Shown: positions 1 through 5,361 of the stretch, piece after piece | Position numbering within the stretch: position 1 is the first letter of the stretch | Layout of the letters: each line of letters opens with the position of its first letter | NCBI GenBank assembly: GCA_030837425.1 | Contig: JAUPLJ010000036.1 | Span: forward strand, 1-5,562 | DNA from: Patescibacteria group bacterium | GTDB lineage: Bacteria; Patescibacteriota; Minisyncoccia; Phycocordibacterales; UBA5272 | Direction of reading: 5' to 3' | Length of the DNA: 5,562 bases | The notes under the pieces: generated by a model | The model's database searches: none | The model's input: the letters and a program-made list of their open reading frames with translations, nothing else | Told to the model about the DNA's origin: nothing | Made by a program: the position numbers and the translations under genes

Positions 1-581
1 GATACAACAGGAATATGAGAGATAGCTGCTTCTTTGACCGGGATCTCTTCGTGTCTTGAATCTACAACAACTACAGCTCCTGGAAGATTTGTCATAGCTC
101 CAAGTCCACCAAAATTTTTATCCAATTTCTCTAGCTCTCTTTGTAATAAAAGTTGCTCTTTCTTTGTAAATTTTGTCCATTCTCCTGAATCTCTTTCTTC
201 AATCATTTTGTGAAGTTTCTCAATTCTTTTTTTGATTTGTGGAAAATTTGTAATAGCTCCACCGATAAATCTATTTGTAACATAAGGCTCACCAATAGAA
301 AGAGCCATCTCTTTTACAATCTGAATTATTTCTGGTTTCTCACCAACAAAAAGAATTTTCTTTCCTTGGGCTTTAACACTATTTAAGAAAACAATAGCTT
401 CTTTGATTTGCTCTTTAGTTTTATTTAAATCGATAATATCAATACCATTTTGTGTACCATGAATAAATCCTTTAGTTGATGGATTTCTGCGAGTTTTTGA
501 ATAACCATAAGCTACTCCAGCTTTTGCCATATATTCAATCTTTAGATTTTCTATATCCATATTATTTTGTGTAATTGTCAT
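1..581 (-). CDS. rpsB: 30S ribosomal protein S2 (uS2), 3' end cut by window edge
   Basis: Small-subunit ribosomal protein uS2, which binds 16S rRNA at the head-body junction with S1/S21-type partners. I translated this by hand: 193 complete residues, with the reading frame leaving the window at base 1. Family marks in order: AGVAYGYSKTRRNP (21-34), the segment IDIIDLNKT (47-55), KKILFVG (74-80), the hallmark NRFIGGAITNF (103-113), a charged helical hairpin (about 115-157), then GGLGAMTNLPGAVVVVDS (158-175) and ISHIPVV (187-193). The last usually comes just before the DTNCDP motif, so roughly 40-60 C-terminal residues are missing. The usual N-terminal HFGH is replaced by AYGY; a GYSKTRR form is what I recall from Parcubacteria. 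The chosen start is the first of three in-frame ATGs (residues 1, 8 and 18) and lies about 17 bases after the predicted transcription start. Residue 18 (MAKAGV) is a possible alternative. No Shine-Dalgarno sequence is present. The gene is transcribed apart from, or by read-through of, the upstream hydrolase. Confidence 0.95.
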   Translation of the reverse strand, partial: MTITQNNMDIENLKIEYMAKAGVAYGYSKTRRNPSTKGFIHGTQNGIDIIDLNKTKEQIKEAIVFLNSVKAQGKKILFVGEKPEIIQIVKEMALSIGEPYVTNRFIGGAITNFPQIKKRIEKLHKMIEERDSGEWTKFTKKEQLLLQRELEKLDKNFGGLGAMTNLPGAVVVVDSRHEEIPVKEAAISHIPVV

Positions 582-604
582 AATAATTGTTTAAAAGTTT
601 ATAT

Positions 605-633
605 ATCTTATCAAATTTTCATGTAATTAGCAA
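605..633 (-). promoter_or_regulatory. Promoter of rpsB
   Basis: On the minus strand, TTGCTA (628-633) and TAAGAT (605-610) are separated by 17 bases, and a TG dinucleotide one base before the -10 makes it an extended -10. This matches a housekeeping sigma factor promoter. Transcription should start near 598, giving a leader of about 17 bases. That is too short to hold the S2-binding leader RNA known from other bacteria. The -35 overlaps one arm of an 8-base inverted repeat (623-630 and 650-657). Confidence 0.6.
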
Positions 634-657
634 GAGTATTTCAAAAGGTCTAATTAC
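623..657. repeat. 8-bp inverted repeat between hydrolase and rpsB
   Basis: GTAATTAG (623-630) and CTAATTAC (650-657) are perfect inverted copies 19 bases apart. One arm covers the stop codon of the transglycosylase gene (654-656) and the other overlaps the rpsB -35. No T-run follows on the minus strand, so it does not look like an intrinsic terminator. It could be an operator, a weak RNA hairpin, or chance, since both arms are mostly TAATTA in AT-rich DNA. Confidence 0.3.
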
Positions 658-2000
658 CTGCCATATTGAGTCAAATAATCTATATTTGATTGTATTCCTG
701 AGAGTTTAGACATAACTGATCTTCCATAAGAACAATTACTTCCTCCTGTACCATAATATCTACAGGCTGCTTTAATTTGTGAGAGATAAGAGCTGCCAGC
801 ACCAAGGTCTGCAAGAAATCTCGAAGAGGCAAATATAGCGTCATGTGCATTCCAAGGATTGGATACACTGATAGATTTTGCTACCCCTTTCCATGTAGAA
901 GGTATAAATTGAGCAGGGCCCATAGCTCCTCCATAGCCCCCAGCAGAGGGTATTGGACAAGAGACGACTGTCTTGAGAGGGTCCATACCGAGACTAGAGG
1001 TAATTTCTAAAAAGATTGGAACATCCCGGCTCGCTTTCATTACATTAGGATATTTTGTACCGGAATTTATATTGTATCCAGCGCCAGTAGATGTGTCAGA
1101 TAGATAACATTTTCCAACATTTGCCCCAAGTGAAGACTCTTGAGTCAAAATAGCAAGGACGAGTGCAGCTGGTACACCAGTTTGTACTTCAGCAGATTTT
1201 GCATAATTAAGAGCATCTCCAAAAGAAATAGCAGCGGTGCTACCTCCAGCAAATTTAAATAGAGCAGCTCTAATTTTTGTTGCTTGTGCCTGTTTGTCTG
1301 CTAATTGTTTTTTGTATAAACTTTCTTGTCCTTTCGTCTCTTTTAAAAGAATATTTTTTTGACTTTGTGTAGCAGAGATTTGATTTTGTTGTATCTTTTG
1401 TTGATTCTTTAAAGCAACTTGAGAATCTTTATTGTCTTCAAGGTCAGATTTGACCTGATTGACTTGGTTAGTAGTATTTTTTATTTTACTTACATTACTA
1501 TTAATAGCGTTTTGTAAATCTCCTAATTTATTTACATCTTCAAAAAATTCAGATAATGATTTATCGGTTAAAATAAAAGTAACAAAATTATTAGACCCAT
1601 CAAATTTAGCCATGTTTCTTAGAGACCCTGACAATGCTTTTTTTTGTCTTTCTAAAGTTGTATTTAGATTTACAAGCTCTATATTTTTATCTAAAATCTT
1701 ACTACTCAAAACAGTAATGTTGCCATCTATTTTTCTAATCTCTAATTGCTTTTCATTTATTTTTGCTTGAAGTACAGAAATATCACGAGATAAAGTTGCT
1801 CCTTGTGCTTGAGTCTTTGCGATTATTTTTTGCTGATCGGCTATTTGTTGCTCTAAAATTTTTAACTCATTTTGAAGGGCGGCTCTAGCTTGATCAACAC
1901 TTTGAGCGGAAGATATATATATTCTCGAAAATGTAATCAAAATCAGAAAAATAAAAAAAGAGAATAAAAAACGTCTCCCAAATTGAGCCTTACTTTTCAT
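654..2000 (-). CDS. Exported coiled-coil protein with C-terminal lytic transglycosylase domain
   Basis: Predicted peptidoglycan-cleaving enzyme acting outside the cytoplasmic membrane, 448 aa. The N-terminus (MKSKAQFGRR, then a hydrophobic run at 11-31 ending ISSAQS) is a signal peptide or membrane anchor. Residues about 36-130 and 155-245 are Gln/Lys/Asn-rich heptad-like coiled coils. Between them lies RNMAKFDGSNNF...SLSEFFEDVNKL (128-159), which resembles the hinge of PcsB/CwlO/EnvC-type N-terminal coiled coils. The catalytic domain spans about 258-448. ILTQESSLGA (284-293) puts the likely acid Glu at 288. GAMGPAQFIPSTW (358-370) is the MltB/SLT_2-type signature, and NPWNAHDAIFASSRFL (381-396) follows. 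Four cysteines (298, 348, 413, 423), all in the catalytic half, could form disulfides. The reaction would be non-hydrolytic cleavage of MurNAc-GlcNAc leaving a 1,6-anhydro end. This is inferred from the family. The gene lies 51 bases beyond the rplY unit and has its own -10. Its exact physiological role is unknown. Confidence 0.87.
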   Translation of the reverse strand: MKSKAQFGRRFLFSFFIFLILITFSRIYISSAQSVDQARAALQNELKILEQQIADQQKIIAKTQAQGATLSRDISVLQAKINEKQLEIRKIDGNITVLSSKILDKNIELVNLNTTLERQKKALSGSLRNMAKFDGSNNFVTFILTDKSLSEFFEDVNKLGDLQNAINSNVSKIKNTTNQVNQVKSDLEDNKDSQVALKNQQKIQQNQISATQSQKNILLKETKGQESLYKKQLADKQAQATKIRAALFKFAGGSTAAISFGDALNYAKSAEVQTGVPAALVLAILTQESSLGANVGKCYLSDTSTGAGYNINSGTKYPNVMKASRDVPIFLEITSSLGMDPLKTVVSCPIPSAGGYGGAMGPAQFIPSTWKGVAKSISVSNPWNAHDAIFASSRFLADLGAGSSYLSQIKAACRYYGTGGSNCSYGRSVMSKLSGIQSNIDYLTQYGR

Positions 2001-2008
2001 ATATACTC

Positions 2009-2017
2009 ATTTTAACA
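2009..2017 (-). promoter_or_regulatory. Extended -10 promoter of the transglycosylase gene
   Basis: The minus strand reads TGTTAAAAT, an extended -10 (TGn-TAAAAT). The hexamer (2009-2014) ends 8 bases before the ATG at 1998-2000, so transcription would start within a couple of bases of the start codon. No convincing -35 is seen at the expected distance, which an extended -10 can tolerate. A rplY terminator just upstream supports the need for a separate promoter here. Confidence 0.45.
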
Positions 2018-2051
2018 TAAAACTTTTATAAAAATAATAAAGTTAACTTTG

Positions 2052-2086
2052 TTAAAAAACGCGAGATTGTATCTCGCGTTTTTTAA
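2052..2086 (-). terminator. Intrinsic terminator of the rpmG-rplY unit
   Basis: A perfect 16-bp inverted repeat (2052-2067 and 2071-2086) has a 3-base loop (2068-2070). The inner 8 bp (CGCGAGAT/ATCTCGCG) are GC-rich, and they are flanked by six A and six T. Read on the minus strand it is a stable hairpin followed by a T-run, starting 10 bases after the rplY stop codon. The symmetry would let it work on the plus strand too, but no plus-strand gene precedes it. Confidence 0.93.
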
Positions 2087-2096
2087 TTTATTATAA

Positions 2097-2723
2097 TTAT
2101 TCTTCTGATTCTGCTGGGGCTTCTTCTTTCTTTCCTTTTTCTGCGACTTCAATAGATGAGATGTCGGCTTCTATTGGTGCTGAAAGATCTTCTTCTTTAG
2201 CAATAGAGACAGCTGCAACCACTTCTTCTCCATCCATGTGATAAAGCTTTACTCCTGCTGGAAGTACAAGATCTTTTACTTTAATAATAGAATCTAATGT
2301 ACTTAAAAGTGATAGGTCAACTGAGATACTGTGAGGTAATTTTGTAGCATCTCCTTCAACTTCAACTTCATGAAGTACTTTTGATAAAGTAGCTCCGAGA
2401 CTTTTGACAGCCTCAGATACTCCTACAAATTCAAGAGGTACACTAGCATCGATACTTGCTCCTTTTTCAATAGTATAAAAATCAACATGAATAGGTGTGT
2501 TCTTTACTGGATCATAAGAAACATCTTGGACCATAGCCTGGACTTTTTTCTCTCCATTAAGTGCGATAACTGAGGATTCCCCTGCTTCTTTATAAACTTT
2601 TCCAAAAGCGATAGCGTCTACGAATATTGGAGTAGATTTTTCTTTTTCACCATAATAAACGGCTTTAAGCATTCCTTCTTTTTCTTCCCCTTTTGTTCTT
2701 TTTTCAAAATTAAGTGACAACAT
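2097..2723 (-). CDS. rplY: 50S ribosomal protein L25, CTC/TL5 form (bL25)
   Basis: Large-subunit protein that binds 5S rRNA in the central protuberance, here in the long two-domain CTC/TL5 form (208 aa) rather than the short E. coli form of about 94 aa. The N-terminal barrel (about 3-88) has the early Arg (R9) and the AVYYG segment (21-25) in place of the usual PAVxYG. It also has AGESSVIAL (47-55) and the hallmark DPVKNTPIHVDFY (71-83). The C-terminal TL5 domain (about 92-176) has PLEFVG (96-101), the stretch HEVEVEG (118-124), DATKLPHSISVDLS (125-138) and LVLPAGV (152-158). A Glu/Ala-rich acidic tail ends the protein (about 177-208). The usual Pro before AVxYG is Lys here (GMLKAVYYG). The start at 2721-2723 keeps the conserved Arg, and starting at M18 would lose it. 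It follows rpmG after 21 bases, so the two are probably cotranscribed. No Shine-Dalgarno sequence is visible. Confidence 0.95.
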   Translation of the reverse strand: MLSLNFEKRTKGEEKEGMLKAVYYGEKEKSTPIFVDAIAFGKVYKEAGESSVIALNGEKKVQAMVQDVSYDPVKNTPIHVDFYTIEKGASIDASVPLEFVGVSEAVKSLGATLSKVLHEVEVEGDATKLPHSISVDLSLLSTLDSIIKVKDLVLPAGVKLYHMDGEEVVAAVSIAKEEDLSAPIEADISSIEVAEKGKKEEAPAESEE

Positions 2724-2744
2724 ATTTTTATAAATTATTTCAAA

Positions 2745-2900
2745 TTACTTTTTAGACTCTTTAAATTCAACATGCTTTCTAAGCTTTTTAGAGTACTTTT
2801 TAAAAGCAAGCTTTCTAGTTACTTGTTTTTTATTTTTTCTTGTGTAGTAAGCTTCTCCTGATTCTTTGTGGACTAGCTTTATTAATTTGTCTTGAGCCAT
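2745..2900 (-). CDS. rpmG: 50S ribosomal protein L33 (bL33)
   Basis: A 51-aa large-subunit ribosomal protein near the E site. The hand translation begins MAQDKLIKLVHKESGEAY and continues YTRKNKKQVTRKL, then FKKYSKKLRKHVEFKE, ending in SKK. The length, high Lys content, YYTRKNKK (18-25) and KKYSKKLRKHVEFKE (34-48) are typical of bL33 (compare the family's YtTtKNkrn and kKYcpklrkHt.hkE). It lacks the four zinc-binding cysteines of the C+ form, so it is a C-minus L33. The stop is TAA at 2745-2747. It is the first gene of a two-gene ribosomal unit with rplY. The start codon sits 6 bases after the -10 box, so the mRNA may begin at the ATG itself. Confidence 0.95.
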   Translation of the reverse strand: MAQDKLIKLVHKESGEAYYTRKNKKQVTRKLAFKKYSKKLRKHVEFKESKK

Positions 2901-2906
2901 ATTTTT

Positions 2907-2934
2907 TTTATAATGCTAATATAATGATTGACAA
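2907..2934 (-). promoter_or_regulatory. Promoter of rpmG-rplY
   Basis: The minus strand has TTGTCA (2929-2934) and TATAAA (2907-2912) with a 16-base spacer, the best two-part promoter match in the window. The ATG of rpmG starts at 2900, 7 bases after the last -10 base, which is where transcription would be expected to begin. That predicts a leaderless mRNA. The element fills the gap after glyS, where I see no convincing terminator, so read-through from glyS is also possible. Confidence 0.65.
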
Positions 2935-2975
2935 AATATACTATATTTAAGCAAATTTTGCAAATTCTTTATTTT

Positions 2976-4406
2976 TTAAAACCCTAATTTGTCTTCTAAA
3001 TACTTTTTGAGATCTGCTATCTTTACTCTTTCTTGTGTCATTGTATCGCGGTCACGAACTGTCACTGATTCATCATTCAAGCTATCATAGTCAAAAGTTA
3101 AGCAATATGGAGTACCTATCTCATCTTGTCTTCTGTATCTTTTTCCAATGCTTCCTGTCATATCAAATTCACAAAAATATTTTTTTGATAAATCTTTCCA
3201 AATATTTTTCGCTGGATTACTAAGCTCTTCTTTTTTCATTAGTGGAAGTATTGCGACTTTGACTGGTGAAAGTCTTTTGTCGAGTTTAAGAACGATTCTC
3301 TCTTCTCCATCTTTTACAACTTCCTTTGTGTATGCATTATCAATAAAAGCAAGCATCATGCGAGCAACTCCGACTGAAGTCTCTACAATGTGAGGAATAA
3401 ATCTTTCTTTCGTCGCTTCATCAAAATATGAAAGATCTTTACCTGAAAATTTTGAATGTTGAGAAAGATCCCAATCGCCTCTTGCATGAACTCCTTCAAG
3501 CTCTTTAAATTCTCCTCCGAGCATATTGTATTTATACTCTACATCGTAGGCATCGCTCGCATAATGAGCAAGCTTTTCATGTTTGTACCATTTTATATTT
3601 TCTTTTTTAATTCCATATTCTAAATAAAAACTCCATCTATACTCTTTCCATTCATTAAAATATTTTTCTGTAGCATTTCCCTCGTCACTCTTTGGATTAA
3701 AAAAATACTGCATTTCCATTTGTTCAAATTCACGAGTACGAAATATAAACTGCTTTGTTACAATTTCATTTCGAAATGCCTTACCGATTTGAGCTATACC
3801 AAAAGGGATCTTTGGGTGAAGTGAGTCGAGTGTATTTTTGTATTCAAGATAAATCCCTCCACAAGTCTCTGGCCTCAAATAAACAACATTTTCTTCTGAT
3901 AATGCATCCGTTGGTGATCCAAGATTACTTTTTACCATCAAAGAAAATACTTTCGCGATGGTGAGCTCTGCTTTACCACAAGCAGGACAAACTAATTTTT
4001 TCTCATCTCGCAATTTATCTAATTCAGAATTTATAAATTCTAAACTTTGCTTATCAGCATTTATCTCAAAGCTTTCAAGTATATGATCCGCACGAAATCT
4101 CGCTTTACAATTTTTACAATCTACTTGAGGATCATTAAAAGTATCTACATGGCCTGAGGCTTTCCATGTAAGCGGATGCATGAAAATCCCTGAGTCAAGA
4201 GAGACTACATCTTCTCTTTCTTGAATCATACTTTTCATCCAGGCATTTTTTATATTTTGAATTAAAAGAAATCCATAATGGCCATAATCATAAACTCCAT
4301 TCATTCCTCCATAGATCTCGCTTGATGGGAAAACAAACCCTCTACTTTTCAAAAAAGCAATTACTTCTTGCATTAAATCATTTTTTTCTTGCATTTTTTC
4401 TTTCAT
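2976..4406 (-). CDS. glyQS: Glycyl-tRNA synthetase, class II, alpha2 type
   Basis: Cytoplasmic enzyme that charges tRNA-Gly with glycine using ATP. At 476 aa it is the dimeric single-chain type found in archaea, eukaryotes and many bacteria, not the alpha2beta2 GlyQ/GlyS type. The N-terminus has RGFVFPSSEIYGG (22-34) and YDYGHYG (39-45). Motif 1 lies around FMHPLTWKASGH (75-86). A zinc-binding-like set is CKNC (97-100) and CPAC (140-143). YLRPETCGGIYLEYKN (176-191) matches the family's LRPETAQGIF segment, but with TCGG in place of TAQG. Motif 2 is FRNEI...FRTREFEQMEMQYF (211-235). HYASDAYDVEY (281-291) and ELEGVHARGDWDL (302-314) follow. Motif 3 is ETSVGVARMMLAF (342-354), with E342 and S344 kept but Ala where GVDR is usual. 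The anticodon-binding domain covers about 380-476 and includes GKRYRRQDEIGTPY (421-434) and VTVRDRDTM (448-456). The gene follows the small pilin-like gene by 17 bases. No T-box leader is present. M5 or M12 are possible alternative starts. Confidence 0.97.
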   Translation of the reverse strand: MKEKMQEKNDLMQEVIAFLKSRGFVFPSSEIYGGMNGVYDYGHYGFLLIQNIKNAWMKSMIQEREDVVSLDSGIFMHPLTWKASGHVDTFNDPQVDCKNCKARFRADHILESFEINADKQSLEFINSELDKLRDEKKLVCPACGKAELTIAKVFSLMVKSNLGSPTDALSEENVVYLRPETCGGIYLEYKNTLDSLHPKIPFGIAQIGKAFRNEIVTKQFIFRTREFEQMEMQYFFNPKSDEGNATEKYFNEWKEYRWSFYLEYGIKKENIKWYKHEKLAHYASDAYDVEYKYNMLGGEFKELEGVHARGDWDLSQHSKFSGKDLSYFDEATKERFIPHIVETSVGVARMMLAFIDNAYTKEVVKDGEERIVLKLDKRLSPVKVAILPLMKKEELSNPAKNIWKDLSKKYFCEFDMTGSIGKRYRRQDEIGTPYCLTFDYDSLNDESVTVRDRDTMTQERVKIADLKKYLEDKLGF

Positions 4407-4423
4407 AATATTTAAAGATTTAA

Positions 4424-4675
4424 TTATTCAAAAAAGCTGGTGATGATTTTATAAATAGAGCCAGCAGAAAACATAATCGCTAAACCAATAAGCCCCCAAA
4501 GCATATGCTGCTTTCCTTTCTTAATCCCCTCTTCTTCCCCATTTACTCTTGCCAATATAAACATAACAACCCCATACAAAAACCAAACAAAAGCCAGAGC
4601 GGATAATAAATAAATAGCTGGATTAAGAGCTTGGTCTATTAATTTATTCCCTATGCTGTCAAAGCTTTCTACCAT
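4424..4675 (-). CDS. Small two-helix membrane protein, pilin-like (T4SS_pilin/TrbC-VirB2-like)
   Basis: An 83-aa membrane protein. An amphipathic N-terminus (MVESFDSIGNKLIDQALNP) leads into TM1 (about 19-42). A short charged cytoplasmic-type loop, RVNGEEEGIKKGKQ (43-56), and TM2 (about 57-79) follow, and the protein ends FFE. The layout helix / GEE...KKG loop / helix matches the small pilin-like proteins of CPR bacteria grouped with type IV secretion pilins. The neighbouring 190-aa protein has the same core (loop DKDGEARSKAVKG). The function is therefore inferred as a structural membrane or pilus subunit. It has no clear cleavable signal peptide. I chose the ATG at 4673-4675. The frame stays open to an ATG at 4721-4723, but that codon lies inside the terminator hairpin and upstream of the -10 box. 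Glycyl-tRNA synthetase follows after 17 bases, probably on the same transcript. Confidence 0.75.
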   Translation of the reverse strand: MVESFDSIGNKLIDQALNPAIYLLSALAFVWFLYGVVMFILARVNGEEEGIKKGKQHMLWGLIGLAIMFSAGSIYKIITSFFE

Positions 4676-4691
4676 AAATTTAATTATAAAA

Positions 4692-4700
4692 ATTATAGCA
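4692..4700 (-). promoter_or_regulatory. Extended -10 promoter of the small pilin-like gene and glyQS
   Basis: The minus strand reads TGCTATAAT, a perfect extended -10. It lies 16 bases before the ATG at 4675 and directly after the T-run of the preceding terminator. Seventeen bases upstream is TTTTTG (4715-4720), a poor -35 that lies within the terminator stem. Transcription should start near 4685, giving a leader of about 10 bases with no Shine-Dalgarno sequence. Confidence 0.6.
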
Positions 4701-4702
4701 TG

Positions 4703-4747
4703 ATAATAAAAAAACAAAAACACTTAAATTAATAAGTGTTTTTGTTT
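4703..4747 (-). terminator. Intrinsic terminator of the 190-aa pilin-like gene
   Basis: A 15-bp perfect inverted repeat (4712-4726 and 4733-4747) flanks a 6-base loop (4727-4732). Its core is CACTTA/TAAGTG, with A-rich and T-rich outer arms. On the minus strand a T-run (to about 4703) follows the hairpin. It begins 26 bases after the TAG stop of the 190-aa gene. It lies immediately before the promoter of the next gene, so it separates the two pilin-like genes transcriptionally. Confidence 0.85.
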
Positions 4748-4773
4748 GTCTAAAAATCTTTACAATATTTCGA

Positions 4774-5346
4774 CTATCTAGGAAGTTGAGGAGCGTTGAC
4801 TTGTGCATTTGGATTTATATCAAGAGCGTTTCCAAAGAATGCAATGATTCCCCAAAGTGTGACCATTACAAATATTCCAGCTAGGGCAAGACCCATACCT
4901 TTTACAGCTTTACTTCTAGCTTCCCCATCTTTATCAGCATCAATAATAAAATATTTAATAAGATACCAAAAGAATAAAACTACAGCTACCCCAAGTAATA
5001 TTTTTGGAAGCATAGCAATTATTCCACCAAATTGAGCTAAAAGGTTAGAAATGAATGAGAGATCCGCCGTTTGCTGTTGTCTTGGACCAGCTCCTCCTTG
5101 TTGATAGGCAGGAGATCCTCCCATTCCGCCAGAAGTATTCGGAGCTCCATTATTAGCACCAGGTCCAACTCCTCCACTTCCTCCCCCAACTTGAATATTT
5201 CCTGAGACAGCTCTCTGAGCACAGCTTCCATCTGGATTGTATCTAATACAAGTTACTTGTGCACCCCCGCCAGTGATTTGTGCATAAGCAATACCCATAG
5301 ATAAAGCCAGTATAATTCCTGAGATAACGCCAATATATTTTTTCAT
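4774..5346 (-). CDS. Secreted pilin-like protein with Gly-rich linker and two transmembrane helices
   Basis: A 190-aa exported membrane protein, probably a type IV secretion pilin-like subunit of CPR type. A signal peptide is clear: MKKYIGVIS, a hydrophobic core, then a likely cut after AYA (22/23). The mature N-terminus has two close cysteines, C33 and C42 (CIRYNPDGSC), that may form a small disulfide loop. A linker rich in Gly, Asn, Gln and Pro follows (about 48-93). ADLSFISNLLAQFGGIIAML (94-113) then leads to TM1 (about 113-135), the charged loop DADKDGEARSKAVKG (136-150) and TM2 (about 151-172). The tail (173-190) is polar. The TM1-loop-TM2 core matches the downstream 83-aa protein, which suggests paralogues with different N-termini. 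The stop is TAG, while the other complete genes here end in TAA. It is flanked by its own promoter region and terminator. The pilin role is inferred from topology and composition, not from a definite motif. Confidence 0.75.
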   Translation of the reverse strand: MKKYIGVISGIILALSMGIAYAQITGGGAQVTCIRYNPDGSCAQRAVSGNIQVGGGSGGVGPGANNGAPNTSGGMGGSPAYQQGGAGPRQQQTADLSFISNLLAQFGGIIAMLPKILLGVAVVLFFWYLIKYFIIDADKDGEARSKAVKGMGLALAGIFVMVTLWGIIAFFGNALDINPNAQVNAPQLPR

Positions 5347-5355
5347 AATAAATTA

Positions 5356-5361
5356 ATTATA
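5356..5361 (-). promoter_or_regulatory. Possible proximal -10 box of the 190-aa pilin-like gene
   Basis: The minus strand has a consensus TATAAT 9 bases before the ATG at 5344-5346. No good -35 and no extended -10 TG are seen, and the surrounding DNA is nearly all A/T, so it could be chance. If used, the mRNA would have only about 3 leader bases. Confidence 0.3.

Noticed and set aside
1459..1770. Plus-strand 103-codon open frame with hydrophobic residues
   Set aside because: It is antisense to the coiled-coil part of the transglycosylase gene. Its hydrophobic look comes from the complement of Lys/Asn/Gln codons, and it has no promoter or homology signal.
2940..2975. Terminator after glyQS
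   Set aside because: The GCAAA-A-TTTGC inverted repeat has a single-base centre that cannot form a normal loop, and no T-run follows. It is not a convincing terminator.
3035..3964. Three plus-strand open frames of 62-81 codons within glyQS
   Set aside because: All are antisense to well-conserved GlyRS motifs and read as shadows of that gene.
4407..4423. T-box or other riboswitch ahead of glycyl-tRNA synthetase
   Set aside because: Only 17 bases separate it from the preceding gene, and the promoter ahead of that gene has a leader of about 10 bases, so there is no room for a T-box.
4676..4723. Longer 99-aa version of the small pilin-like protein starting at 4723
   Set aside because: Its start codon lies within the terminator stem-loop and upstream of a perfect extended -10. 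The extra N-terminus would be encoded in the terminator and promoter bases. The ATG at 4675 fits better.
4796..5231. Plus-strand 79-codon frame and minus-strand 64-codon frame inside the 190-aa pilin-like gene
   Set aside because: The minus-strand one is the Gly-rich linker read in another frame, giving a Glu/Leu-rich artefact. The plus-strand one is antisense to the helices.
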